DNA of 64,000 nt, taken from Gemmatimonadota bacterium. Its GTDB lineage: Bacteria > Gemmatimonadota > Gemmatimonadetes > Gemmatimonadales > GWC2-71-9. The notes beneath the pieces were generated by a model that was not told where the DNA came from, did not search any database, and saw only the letters and a program-made list of their open reading frames with translations. Location: NCBI GenBank assembly GCA_009692115.1, contig SHZU01000002.1:248001-312000 (forward strand). Reading direction: 5' to 3'. Both the position numbers and the translations under genes were made by a program. Below, one piece after another: positions 8,421 to 15,581 of the stretch (its first letter is position 1; each line of letters opens with the position of its first letter).

Positions 8421-10331
8421 CTAGTGCACGACGGGTAACCACACGGCGGTCGGCTGGGCCTTGGAGCGGAGAATCGTGATTTCCGCCTTCCGGTAGTCCG
8501 CCGGCTTGGCAAAGAAGATGTTCGGCACGAAAGTCTGCGGATTGCGGTCATACAACGGGAACAGGGTCGACTGGATCTGCACCATGATCCGATGCCCGGG
8601 CTTGAAGACGTGGTTCACGTTGGGCAAGTCGAATCGATAGCGCTGCGCCGTATTGGCCGGGATGGCGGTCGGATTCGAAAAGCTTTCCCGGTACCGGCCC
8701 CGGAAAATGTCCATGGAAATTGGCAGCTGATATCCGCCCAGCTGAGGTTGGGCGGGCATTTGGGCCGGGTAGACATCGATCAGCTTGACGACGAAGTCGC
8801 CGTCGCTGCCCGTGGTCATCGCGCGGATATCGGCCACCGGAATGCCTTGGACCCGGACCGGCTCGGTCAGCACCGCCGTCTCATACGCCAGCACATCGGG
8901 ACGGCCGTCCACGAAGCGCTGGTCTTGCACCAGCCATTTGCTCCAGGGGTCATAGGAGGAGCCCAGCGTTTCCGATGTCATGCTGCCAAAGGGATCGCGC
9001 ACCGGCCGGGGCATGAAGGGGACGGGTTTCGCGGGATCGCTGATGTACGGATCGCCGCCGTCCGAGACGGTGGGCTGCTCGAAGGACAAACTGAAGCCGG
9101 TAGTGGTGTATAACGGCGTCATCCCGCCGGCGCAGCCGCGCTCACACACGGTGGGCCAACTCTCAAACCGTTCCCACCGGTCCTCCCCCGTGTTGAACAC
9201 CGTCACCGGCGCCAGCTTGGCCGGAGGCCCGCCGCGGAGGTGCTCGTCGAAGAAGGGCATCAGGATGTCGCGGCGATATTGGATTGCGGTGTTGCCGTTC
9301 CAGCGGAACGGGCCGAGGGCCCAACCGTCGCCGTGGACCTGGATGTGATTCCACGGGCCCAGCACCAGCCAATTGTTGGCCTGGCGACCGGCCGCCTTCA
9401 GGGCCAGCCATGCGTGATTGGCGCCCCACATGTCTTCTTGATCCCAGAGACCCTGCGTCCAGAGCGTGGCGACTGCTCTCGGCGCTCGGGCAACGAGCAG
9501 CTTGTCGAGCGCCTGACTCTCCCAGTACTCGTCGTAGGCCGGATGGGCCATGGTGCGGACCACCCAGGGTAGCTGCTCGAGGCCGTGGACCCGCGCATAG
9601 TCACCGGTCGAGCCCACCCGCAACAGTTCATCATACTTGTCGTAACTGTCGCTCAGCGTCACCGCGCCCGCGCCGCGCTGCCCGGTCTGCATCTGGATAT
9701 AGCCGAGCATGAGGTTACGAAAGGCCCCGTAGTGAAACCAATCATCCCCCATCCACGCATCGACCACCGGACCCTGCGGTACCACGGCCTTGAGCGCCGG
9801 ATGCGGCTCGAGAAGGGCCATAACGGCCGTAAACCCGTCGTAGGACCCGCCGATCATACCCACGTGGCCATTCGTTTCCGGGGTGTTCTTCACCAACCAG
9901 TCAATGGTGTCCCAAGCGTCGGTCGCGTGGTCCACGGACGTGGGATTCGACGGCCCGCGCGGGGGACGGGTCATCACGTAGTCGCCTTCGGATCCGTATT
10001 TGCCGCGGACATCTTGGTGGACCCGGATGTAGCCCGCCTGCACGAGGTAGTCAGGGGTGGCCGAGGCCTCGTAGGGCGTCCGCTCCAATACGATGGCGGC
10101 ATTCTTGGCGCCCTTGGGGATCATGATGATCGTGTGGAGCTTCACCCCGTCGCGCATCGGAATCAAGACGATCCGCTTGGCGTAGGCCAGATCGGGAACC
10201 TTGTTCTTGAAGGCCTTGGGGACATCGTTGAAGGTCTGGCTCACTGCCGCGCGCGCCGGTGTCGCCACCGCGCTGAGGCCGGCGGCCGCGACGAGGCCCA
10301 GGGCGAAGGATCGGATGTGCTGCGGGCTCAT
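8421..10331 (-). CDS. CocE/NonD family hydrolase, secreted
   Basis: A 636-residue protein with a signal peptide ending near 'ATPARA'. It has an Xaa-Pro dipeptidyl-peptidase-type alpha/beta-hydrolase domain with nucleophile Ser163 in 'GGSYDGF', followed by the C-terminal jelly-roll typical of CocE/X-Pro peptidases. Known members cleave cocaine esters, glutaryl amides or acyl-amino bonds. It lies 16 bp after meaB and 10 bp before the enoyl-CoA hydratase gene, inside the CoA operon. It may therefore release the acid substrate of the pathway from an ester or amide outside the cytoplasm. The two other CocE genes in this window (28981 and 30714) are paralogues in a different operon. Confidence 0.88.
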   Translation of the reverse strand: MSPQHIRSFALGLVAAAGLSAVATPARAAVSQTFNDVPKAFKNKVPDLAYAKRIVLIPMRDGVKLHTIIMIPKGAKNAAIVLERTPYEASATPDYLVQAGYIRVHQDVRGKYGSEGDYVMTRPPRGPSNPTSVDHATDAWDTIDWLVKNTPETNGHVGMIGGSYDGFTAVMALLEPHPALKAVVPQGPVVDAWMGDDWFHYGAFRNLMLGYIQMQTGQRGAGAVTLSDSYDKYDELLRVGSTGDYARVHGLEQLPWVVRTMAHPAYDEYWESQALDKLLVARAPRAVATLWTQGLWDQEDMWGANHAWLALKAAGRQANNWLVLGPWNHIQVHGDGWALGPFRWNGNTAIQYRRDILMPFFDEHLRGGPPAKLAPVTVFNTGEDRWERFESWPTVCERGCAGGMTPLYTTTGFSLSFEQPTVSDGGDPYISDPAKPVPFMPRPVRDPFGSMTSETLGSSYDPWSKWLVQDQRFVDGRPDVLAYETAVLTEPVRVQGIPVADIRAMTTGSDGDFVVKLIDVYPAQMPAQPQLGGYQLPISMDIFRGRYRESFSNPTAIPANTAQRYRFDLPNVNHVFKPGHRIMVQIQSTLFPLYDRNPQTFVPNIFFAKPADYRKAEITILRSKAQPTAVWLPVVH

Positions 10332-10347
10332 GGGGTGGTCCTTTTGG

Positions 10348-11289
10348 TCAGGTGACCTTCAGTAGTGCCTCGACCGCTTCGTATGGATCACAGGTCTTGT
10401 CCACGACTTGCAGCACCGCGTCGTCCAGCTGCTGCGTGCCCAACCGAAGCGCCAAATCCCGGAGGACCCGCTCCTGGAGGAGGATCTGGATTTCATTCCG
10501 CATCGCGTCCGCATGGCGCCGGCGCGCCTCGCCACTCTCCGCGGCCCAGGCCCGATGCTTGTCGATCGCGGCCATCAGGTCCTCGATGCCGGTTCCGTCC
10601 TTCGCCGAGGTCTTGACCACGGGTGGCTTCCACGCGAGCCGTGAGGCACCGAGGGTCAGCATCTGCGTCAGGTCCCTGACGGTCTCGTCCGCGCCGGGCC
10701 GATCGGCTTTGTTGACCACCAAGACATCGGCAATTTCCATGATGCCGGCTTTGATCGCCTGGATGTCGTCGCCCGCGCCTGGAATCGTCAGCAGGCAGAC
10801 GGTATCAACGACCCGTGACACCTCGATCTCCTGCTGTCCAACCCCGACGGTCTCGACCAAGACGACATCGAAACCCAGCGCATCGAGCAGGCCGACGACT
10901 CGCTTCGTTGCCCGCGCCAGGCCTCCGGATGTGCCCCGGTTCGCCATGCTCCGAATGAACACACCCGCATCCAGGTAGCGATCCCGCATCCGGATCCGAT
11001 CGCCGAGAATGGCGCCGCCGGTGTACGGGCTCGACGGATCCACGGCCACGACCGCGACGCGCTCAGCCGTTTGTCGGTACCCCGCCGTCATCGCCGAGAC
11101 GAGGGTACTCTTTCCGGTCCCAGGAGGCCCGGTGAACCCGACCACGATGGCGCGGCCCGTTTGCGCGTAGGTCGCCCGGATGATGTCGGCCGCTTCGGGC
11201 TCCTCGTTCTCGACGATGGACAGGAGCCTCGCGATATACGCGATCCGGCCCTGCCGGGCGCCCTCGAGCAGCTGCCCGACGTCGTTCAT
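10348..11289 (-). CDS. meaB: MeaB-like GTPase chaperone of the B12 acyl-CoA mutase
   Basis: A 313-residue SIMIBI-class GTPase with Walker A 'GPPGTGKS' at residues 54-61, 'VDPSSP', 'ETVGVGQ' and the base-specificity motif 'NKAD'. MeaB/ArgK/MMAA proteins gate adenosylcobalamin loading and protect the mutase from inactivation. Its presence in the same operon as the split mutase supports adenosylcobalamin dependence. The start overlaps the end of the hotdog gene by 4 bp (ATGA), so the two are likely translationally coupled. The family assignment is firm; which mutase it serves is inferred from position. Confidence 0.94.
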   Translation of the reverse strand: MNDVGQLLEGARQGRIAYIARLLSIVENEEPEAADIIRATYAQTGRAIVVGFTGPPGTGKSTLVSAMTAGYRQTAERVAVVAVDPSSPYTGGAILGDRIRMRDRYLDAGVFIRSMANRGTSGGLARATKRVVGLLDALGFDVVLVETVGVGQQEIEVSRVVDTVCLLTIPGAGDDIQAIKAGIMEIADVLVVNKADRPGADETVRDLTQMLTLGASRLAWKPPVVKTSAKDGTGIEDLMAAIDKHRAWAAESGEARRRHADAMRNEIQILLQERVLRDLALRLGTQQLDDAVLQVVDKTCDPYEAVEALLKVT

Positions 11290-11681
11290 CGCCTAACCAC
11301 GCGCTGCCTGCCAGCGGGCACCACGGCGATGGCGGTGGCCTTGACCACCAGCGCCGGCTCTGCCAGCACGTTGGCGGCTGAATCGGACGGGTCGGCCAAT
11401 TCGATGATCTTGTAGGCGGTGCACTCAAAGGTCCGCGAGGTGGTGCCGACCGCCCGAAGCGTGGCCCGGACTTCGAGGTAGTCCCCGCTCCGCACGGGGA
11501 CGAGAAACTCGCTCTGCATCGCGCGCATCAGCCCTTCGTCGCCATCGTGCCGAATGAGCACCTCCGTCACTGCGTCTCCGAACAGCTGAAGAATGCGCGC
11601 GCCATCCACCAAGCCACCGGCATAGTGACCGTCGGCCGTGGACATCCGGAGCCGAATCAGACTCTCCATTGGAGCACTCAT
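11286..11681 (-). CDS. Hotdog-fold protein resembling 3-aminobutyryl-CoA ammonia-lyase (Kal)
   Basis: A 131-residue single-hotdog protein starting at ATG 11681, one base after the ligase stop. It carries 'LIRLRMS...HYAGGLVDG', 'LFGD', 'IRHDGDEGL', 'VGTTSR' and 'SDSAANVL', which match my memory of Kal from lysine-fermenting clostridia and fusobacteria better than generic thioesterases. Kal removes ammonia from 3-aminobutyryl-CoA to give crotonyl-CoA. Between a ligase and meaB in a mutase operon it could act on 3-amino- or 3-hydroxybutyryl-CoA, or serve as a CoA thioesterase (for example for formyl-CoA). The precise reaction is not readable from sequence. Confidence 0.75.
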   Translation of the reverse strand: MSAPMESLIRLRMSTADGHYAGGLVDGARILQLFGDAVTEVLIRHDGDEGLMRAMQSEFLVPVRSGDYLEVRATLRAVGTTSRTFECTAYKIIELADPSDSAANVLAEPALVVKATAIAVVPAGRQRVVRR

Positions 11682-11682
11682 G

Positions 11683-13206
11683 TTAGGCCGACCTCGAAGC
11701 GAAGACCTGATCCCGGAGCTGGCGCCGGGCAATCTTGCCGATCCCCGTCCTCGGTAGGTCCGGCATGATATGAATCACTTTGGGGCGCTTGTAGCCGGCG
11801 AGTCGCTCGTGGCAAAACGACATCAACTCGACCGCGAGCGTGGTGGCGCCTGGCGACAGCGTCACGAACGCGTGAACCGCCTCGCCCCACCGGTCGTCGG
11901 GAACCCCGACCACGGCCGCCTCGCTCACGTGCGGATGGGTCAACAGCACGTTCTCGATCTCGGTCGGAATGACCGTGATGCCGCCAGTCTTGATCATCTC
12001 TTTGATCCGGCCCTCGAGGATCAGGAACCCCTCCTCGTCAAACCGACCGATATCACCGGTTCGCATCCCGCCCCCTCGCATGACCTGCGCCGTGGCCGAC
12101 TTGTCCTGCCAATAGCCGGCAAACAAGGTCGGGCTCTCGGCGACGATCTCGCCGGATTCCTGCGGCCCCGGCACGCCGCCATCCGGGGTGAGCAGATAGA
12201 GTCGAGCACCGGTCATGGGGCGGCCCACGGTGCCGATCTTTCGGATCTGATCGGACGGGCTCATGACCGTGAGGCAGAGGTGTTCCATCATGCCGTAGAA
12301 CTGAACGAATGCGACGCCGGGCATCCGCTCGATCAAGGCGGCAATCAGCGGTGCCGGCATCGTTTCCGACGCATAAGAAATCGTCCGCAGCGATGGCGGG
12401 ATGGCGGTTGGAGCGACCTCCAGGAGGCGGCGAAGGGTCGTCGGCACCGCGTCGAAGTGAGTGACCTCCCAGATCCGGGTGGCCTCCCATACGGCGGGTG
12501 CGTTGAACTCCGGTAGGATGATATGGGTCGCGCGCACCAGCGTCAGCGGAATCAGGTGCTCCATGCACGACGAGAACAGCGGGAGGAAATGGAGCGTGCG
12601 TTCGCCGTCCCGGAGGCTGAGCTCGAGGCCCATGGTCAGGGCCGCCGCCAGCAGGCTCCCGTGCGTATGCACCGCCCCTTTGGAGCGTCCGGTCGAGCCC
12701 GAGGTAAAGAAAACGACGGCGGGATCAGCTGGAACGACCGGCGTCAGCGAATCGAGCGGCGTCGCCCGGGCCAAGTGGGTCGGGTAGGTATCTTCGAGAG
12801 AAAGCACGCAGTTAACGCCGGCGGCCTCGAGTGCGGTCCCGCACCCCTTGATCGCGGCGGCCTGGGATGGCCCGACGATCAGGACCTTCGGACGAATCTG
12901 CTCGAGCGCGACCAACGCGTCATTCCAGGTCCACCAGTGATCCAGCGGCGAGGTGATCGCGCCTAACATCGGAACCCCGAATAGCACCTCCACGAACTCC
13001 GGCCGGTTCGGGGCCCAATAGGCGACCCGGTCGCCCTTCTCGACGCCGAGCGTCGTCAGCGCCCCCGCCAGGCGGCGGGCCCGATCGTAGACCTCGGCGT
13101 AGCTCCACGCGGTACCGCCGTAGATTACCGCGTCGCGGCTCGGTTCGGACAGCGCCGCGCGCGCCAGCAGGGCATCCAGCCGCGGCGCGCTACCGCGTTC
13201 CGCCAT
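11683..13206 (-). CDS. Acyl-CoA synthetase (AMP-dependent ligase, ANL superfamily)
   Basis: An adenylate-forming ligase of 507 residues from ATG 13206; an alternative ATG at 13227 would overlap the upstream gene by 19 bp. Motifs: 'FFTSGSTGRSKG' P-loop, 'YGMMEHLC' A5 region, 'RTGDIG' with 'LEGRIKEMIKTGG' A8 hinge, and C-terminal catalytic Lys in 'RTGIGKI'. It should activate a carboxylic acid with ATP and CoA. In the known 2-hydroxyisobutyrate pathway a ligase of this class sits beside the mutase and makes 2-hydroxyisobutyryl-CoA. That substrate is my inference here. Gaps to neighbours are 2 and 1 bp. Confidence 0.88.
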   Translation of the reverse strand: MAERGSAPRLDALLARAALSEPSRDAVIYGGTAWSYAEVYDRARRLAGALTTLGVEKGDRVAYWAPNRPEFVEVLFGVPMLGAITSPLDHWWTWNDALVALEQIRPKVLIVGPSQAAAIKGCGTALEAAGVNCVLSLEDTYPTHLARATPLDSLTPVVPADPAVVFFTSGSTGRSKGAVHTHGSLLAAALTMGLELSLRDGERTLHFLPLFSSCMEHLIPLTLVRATHIILPEFNAPAVWEATRIWEVTHFDAVPTTLRRLLEVAPTAIPPSLRTISYASETMPAPLIAALIERMPGVAFVQFYGMMEHLCLTVMSPSDQIRKIGTVGRPMTGARLYLLTPDGGVPGPQESGEIVAESPTLFAGYWQDKSATAQVMRGGGMRTGDIGRFDEEGFLILEGRIKEMIKTGGITVIPTEIENVLLTHPHVSEAAVVGVPDDRWGEAVHAFVTLSPGATTLAVELMSFCHERLAGYKRPKVIHIMPDLPRTGIGKIARRQLRDQVFASRSA

Positions 13207-13208
13207 CC

Positions 13209-13610
13209 TCACCGGCTGGCCTGCCACTGCCGAACGTATTCGACGATCTTGGCCGTCGGGGTGCCCGGGCCGAACACCTCGGCCACGCCAAACGCCTTGA
13301 CCTTCGGAATGTCGGGTGGCGGAAGGATCCCGCCCATCACGACCAGCACGTCCTTGACCGCCTGGGCGCGAATGGCGCGACAGATCTCGTCGGCGAAGTG
13401 CAAGTGGGCTCCCGACAGGATGCTTAAGCCCAGCACGTCAGCGTCCTCTTCCACCACCGTGCGGGTGATCATCTCGGCGGTCTGGAAGATTCCGGTATAG
13501 ATCACTTCCATGCCGGCGTCACGGAAGGCTCGGGCAATGATCTTCGCGCCCCGGTCATGCCCATCGAGTCCCGGCTTTGCCACCACGACACGTAACGGCT
13601 GTTGCTTCAT
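13209..13610 (-). CDS. B12-dependent acyl-CoA mutase, small (cobalamin-binding) subunit
   Basis: A 133-residue stand-alone cobalamin-binding domain. The lower-axial-ligand motif D-x-H-x-x-G is at residues 16-21 ('DGHDRG'), followed by 'SILSG' and 'VMGG', the other two B12-loop motifs. Single-chain methylmalonyl-CoA mutases carry this domain at their C-terminus. A separate small subunit with a ~560-residue large subunit is the architecture of isobutyryl-CoA and 2-hydroxyisobutyryl-CoA mutases. It is 24 bp downstream of the large-subunit gene and 2 bp before the ligase gene, so all three should be co-expressed. Confidence 0.94.
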   Translation of the reverse strand: MKQQPLRVVVAKPGLDGHDRGAKIIARAFRDAGMEVIYTGIFQTAEMITRTVVEEDADVLGLSILSGAHLHFADEICRAIRAQAVKDVLVVMGGILPPPDIPKVKAFGVAEVFGPGTPTAKIVEYVRQWQASR

Positions 13611-13634
13611 GGGTCCTTGCCCCTCTCAGCGCGA

Positions 13635-15326
13635 TTAGTAGACGATGGGCCCGCGATAGGTACCGAACACCTCGCGGAGTACATCGCACATCTCTCCCAC
13701 GGTGGCTTGCGCTTTCACGGCCCGCGCCACGGCCGGCATCACGTTGTCGCCGGACGTGGCGGCCTGCTTGATGTCCTTAAGCGCGCTCGTCGTTTCGGCT
13801 TGGCCGCGCGAGCGCCGGATGCCCTGGGTCCGCTTGATCTGCCGTTCGCCGAGCCCCGGGTCGAGTTCGAACGGGTCGAACGGCAGCGCCTCCTCGGGGT
13901 CAATATGGACGTTCATCCCGACCATGAACTCCTTCTGGGTCTCCAAATCGTGCTGGAAAGCCGCCGCGGAGTCGGCAATGTGCCGTTGGATGAAGCCGTC
14001 CTCGATCGACTGGACCATGCCGCCGCGATCCAGGACCTGCCGAATCAACGCCTCGGCCTCTTCCTCGAGGCGGTTCGTCAGGTTCTCGACGTAGTAGGAG
14101 CCACCCAGCGGATCGACGACGTCGGCCACCCGGGTCTCGAGCGCCAGGATCTGTTGGGTGCGCACCGCGATCTTGATCGCGCCCTCGGAGGGAATCTGAA
14201 ACGCCTCGTCCTTCGAGTTGGTGTGGAGCGACTGCGTCCCGCCGAGGATCGCCGCGAGCGCTTGGATCGCGGTCCGCGCGATGTTGTTGTCCGGCTGCTG
14301 CGCGGTCAGGCTGACCCCAGAGGTCTGACAATGGGCCCGCATCATCCAGGATCTCGGATCCTTGGTGCCGACCCAGTCCCGCATGATCCGCGCCCACAGC
14401 CGGCGCGATGCCCGGAGCTTGCAGATCTCCTCGAAGAAATCGTTCTGGATGTTCCAGAAAAACGAAATCCGCGGCGCCACCGCATCCGCCGATAGGCCGC
14501 GTGTCACGGCCTCGGTCACGTAGCAATGCCCCGCGGCGAGCGTGAAGGCGAGCTCCTGTACCGCGTTGGCGCCCGCATCGCGGATGTGATAGCCCGAGAC
14601 GCTCACCGGGTTGTAGCGCGGCATCGTCTTGGCCGCATACTCCATCGTGTCGACGACCAGGCGCACCGCCTGGGCCGGCGGGTAGATGTACTCGTTTTGG
14701 GCGGTGTACTCCTTCAGAATATCGTTCTGACAGGTGCCGGTGATCTTCTCCTTCGCCACGCCTTGCTCTTGGCAGACCTGCTGATACATGCCGATCAGGA
14801 CGAACGCCGAGGCATTGACTGTGTACGAGGTCGACACCTCGTCCAGCGGAATGTCCGCCATCAGCAACCGAACATCGTCGATCGTGTCCACGGCCACGCC
14901 GATCTTGCCGATTTCAGGCACCGCAATCGGATGATCGGAGTCGTAGCCCAGTAGCGTCGGCAGATCGAAGTCGGTCGACAATCCCGTCTCGCCGTGGGCG
15001 AGCAGGTACTTGTATCGCCCGTTGGTGTCTTCCGCGGTCCCGAACCCCGCCACTTGGCGGAGCGTCCACGGGCGGGCGCGGTGCATCGTGGCGTGCACGC
15101 CGCGGGTAAACGGGTACTCACCGGGAAGACCGATCACCTTGGCGGCATCGCCGCTCGGGACATCGGCGGCCGTGTAGACATCGTCAATCGGAAGGCCCGA
15201 AAGCGTCGTGAACGCTTCCTTCCGCTTCGGCAGCCGGTCGAGACTCGCGGCGAGGGTGGTGCGCTTCCAGGTCGCGGCATCGGTCGATGCCTCACCGTGC
15301 GACTTCGGCTCGGGCGGTTGGCTCAT
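13635..15326 (-). CDS. B12-dependent acyl-CoA mutase, large subunit; 2-hydroxyisobutyryl-CoA mutase-like
   Basis: A 563-residue TIM-barrel subunit lacking the B12 domain. ATG 15326 follows a GAGGAG ribosome site. Aligned by eye to Propionibacterium methylmalonyl-CoA mutase, Tyr89 is replaced by Val92 ('RQVAGF'), Ala116 by Asp119 ('GLSTDFDLP') and Arg207 by Gln210 ('AQNEYIYPP'), while His244 is kept as His247. Methylmalonyl-CoA mutase needs the Tyr/Arg pair; isobutyryl-CoA mutase has Phe/Gln; 2-hydroxyisobutyryl-CoA mutase of Aquincola has Ile/Asp/Gln. Val/Asp/Gln therefore points to a 2-hydroxyacyl-CoA mutase. It is the first gene of the operon, downstream of a mirrored promoter and dyad. Simple automated annotation would probably call it methylmalonyl-CoA mutase. 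Confidence 0.88.
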   Translation of the reverse strand: MSQPPEPKSHGEASTDAATWKRTTLAASLDRLPKRKEAFTTLSGLPIDDVYTAADVPSGDAAKVIGLPGEYPFTRGVHATMHRARPWTLRQVAGFGTAEDTNGRYKYLLAHGETGLSTDFDLPTLLGYDSDHPIAVPEIGKIGVAVDTIDDVRLLMADIPLDEVSTSYTVNASAFVLIGMYQQVCQEQGVAKEKITGTCQNDILKEYTAQNEYIYPPAQAVRLVVDTMEYAAKTMPRYNPVSVSGYHIRDAGANAVQELAFTLAAGHCYVTEAVTRGLSADAVAPRISFFWNIQNDFFEEICKLRASRRLWARIMRDWVGTKDPRSWMMRAHCQTSGVSLTAQQPDNNIARTAIQALAAILGGTQSLHTNSKDEAFQIPSEGAIKIAVRTQQILALETRVADVVDPLGGSYYVENLTNRLEEEAEALIRQVLDRGGMVQSIEDGFIQRHIADSAAAFQHDLETQKEFMVGMNVHIDPEEALPFDPFELDPGLGERQIKRTQGIRRSRGQAETTSALKDIKQAATSGDNVMPAVARAVKAQATVGEMCDVLREVFGTYRGPIVY

Positions 15327-15373
15327 GTCACGCTCCTCTTCTCCCAAAACGGGGGTCGGACGGCAACTCGGGT

Positions 15374-15402
15374 AAGGTAGCGAAAGGGGTCGACAGGATC
15401 AA
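15374..15402 (-). promoter_or_regulatory. Promoter of the mutase operon
   Basis: Read leftward: -35 TTGATC (15402-15397), a 17-bp spacer and -10 TACCTT (15379-15374). The -10 is 47 bp upstream of the mutase start. Its mirror-image partner has identical -35 and spacing, which supports function despite the weak -10. Confidence 0.65.
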
Positions 15403-15408
15403 ATGCTA

Positions 15409-15434
15409 CTAATACCTCTTATGAGAGGCATTAG
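15409..15434. promoter_or_regulatory. Operator dyad 1 (mutase-operon side)
   Basis: A 26-bp near-perfect palindrome of form CTAAT-N16-ATTAG with inner CCTCT...AGAGG, centred between 15421 and 15422. It lies 6 bp upstream of the leftward -35 element, a position suited to an activator. The binding protein is unknown; the LysR at 6780 is the only regulator in the linked operon. Confidence 0.8.
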
Positions 15435-15479
15435 AAAGTGTTGTACGTCGGTTCTCAGGGTGAGCGGATGTCAGCGCGT

Positions 15480-15505
15480 CTAATGCTTCACATAAGAGCT
15501 ATTAG
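15480..15505. promoter_or_regulatory. Operator dyad 2 (lyase side)
   Basis: A second 26-bp CTAAT-N16-ATTAG dyad, less symmetric inside than dyad 1, centred between 15492 and 15493. It lies 6 bp upstream of the rightward -35 element, mirroring dyad 1. Confidence 0.8.
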
Positions 15506-15511
15506 TAGCAT

Positions 15512-15540
15512 TTGATCCTACCGCCTGGTTTCGCTAGCTT
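15512..15540 (+). promoter_or_regulatory. Promoter of the ThDP lyase gene
   Basis: Read rightward: -35 TTGATC (15512-15517), a 17-bp spacer and -10 TAGCTT (15535-15540), 41 bp before the start codon. Exact mirror position of the leftward promoter. The poor -10 suggests dependence on an activator. Confidence 0.65.
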
Positions 15541-15581
15541 GTCCGCGGTGCCGCTCAGACCCACCGCTGTCGGAGGTTCTC

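Larger units (their letters stand above)
15395..15519. repeat. 41-bp inverted repeat, arms 15395-15435 and 15479-15519
   Basis: The left arm and the reverse complement of the right arm match at 38 of 41 positions. A 43-bp unique spacer separates them. Weaker but clear similarity continues outward on both sides through the -10 regions (shared TTTCGCTA and CTT blocks). The 71-bp centre-to-centre spacing of the inner dyads and the symmetric promoters indicate one regulator controlling both directions. Confidence 0.92.
15327..15581. other. Divergent regulatory intergenic region
   Basis: This 255-bp gap between the mutase operon and the ThDP-lyase gene is notably AT-richer than its surroundings. 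It holds two dyads and two promoters arranged as mirror images about position 15457. No open frame of coding character is seen. Individual elements are listed separately. Confidence 0.85.

Noticed and set aside
13635-15326. Annotation as methylmalonyl-CoA mutase
   Set aside because: Tyr89 and Arg207 equivalents, needed for the methylmalonyl carboxylate, are Val and Gln, and the subunit lacks a fused B12 domain.
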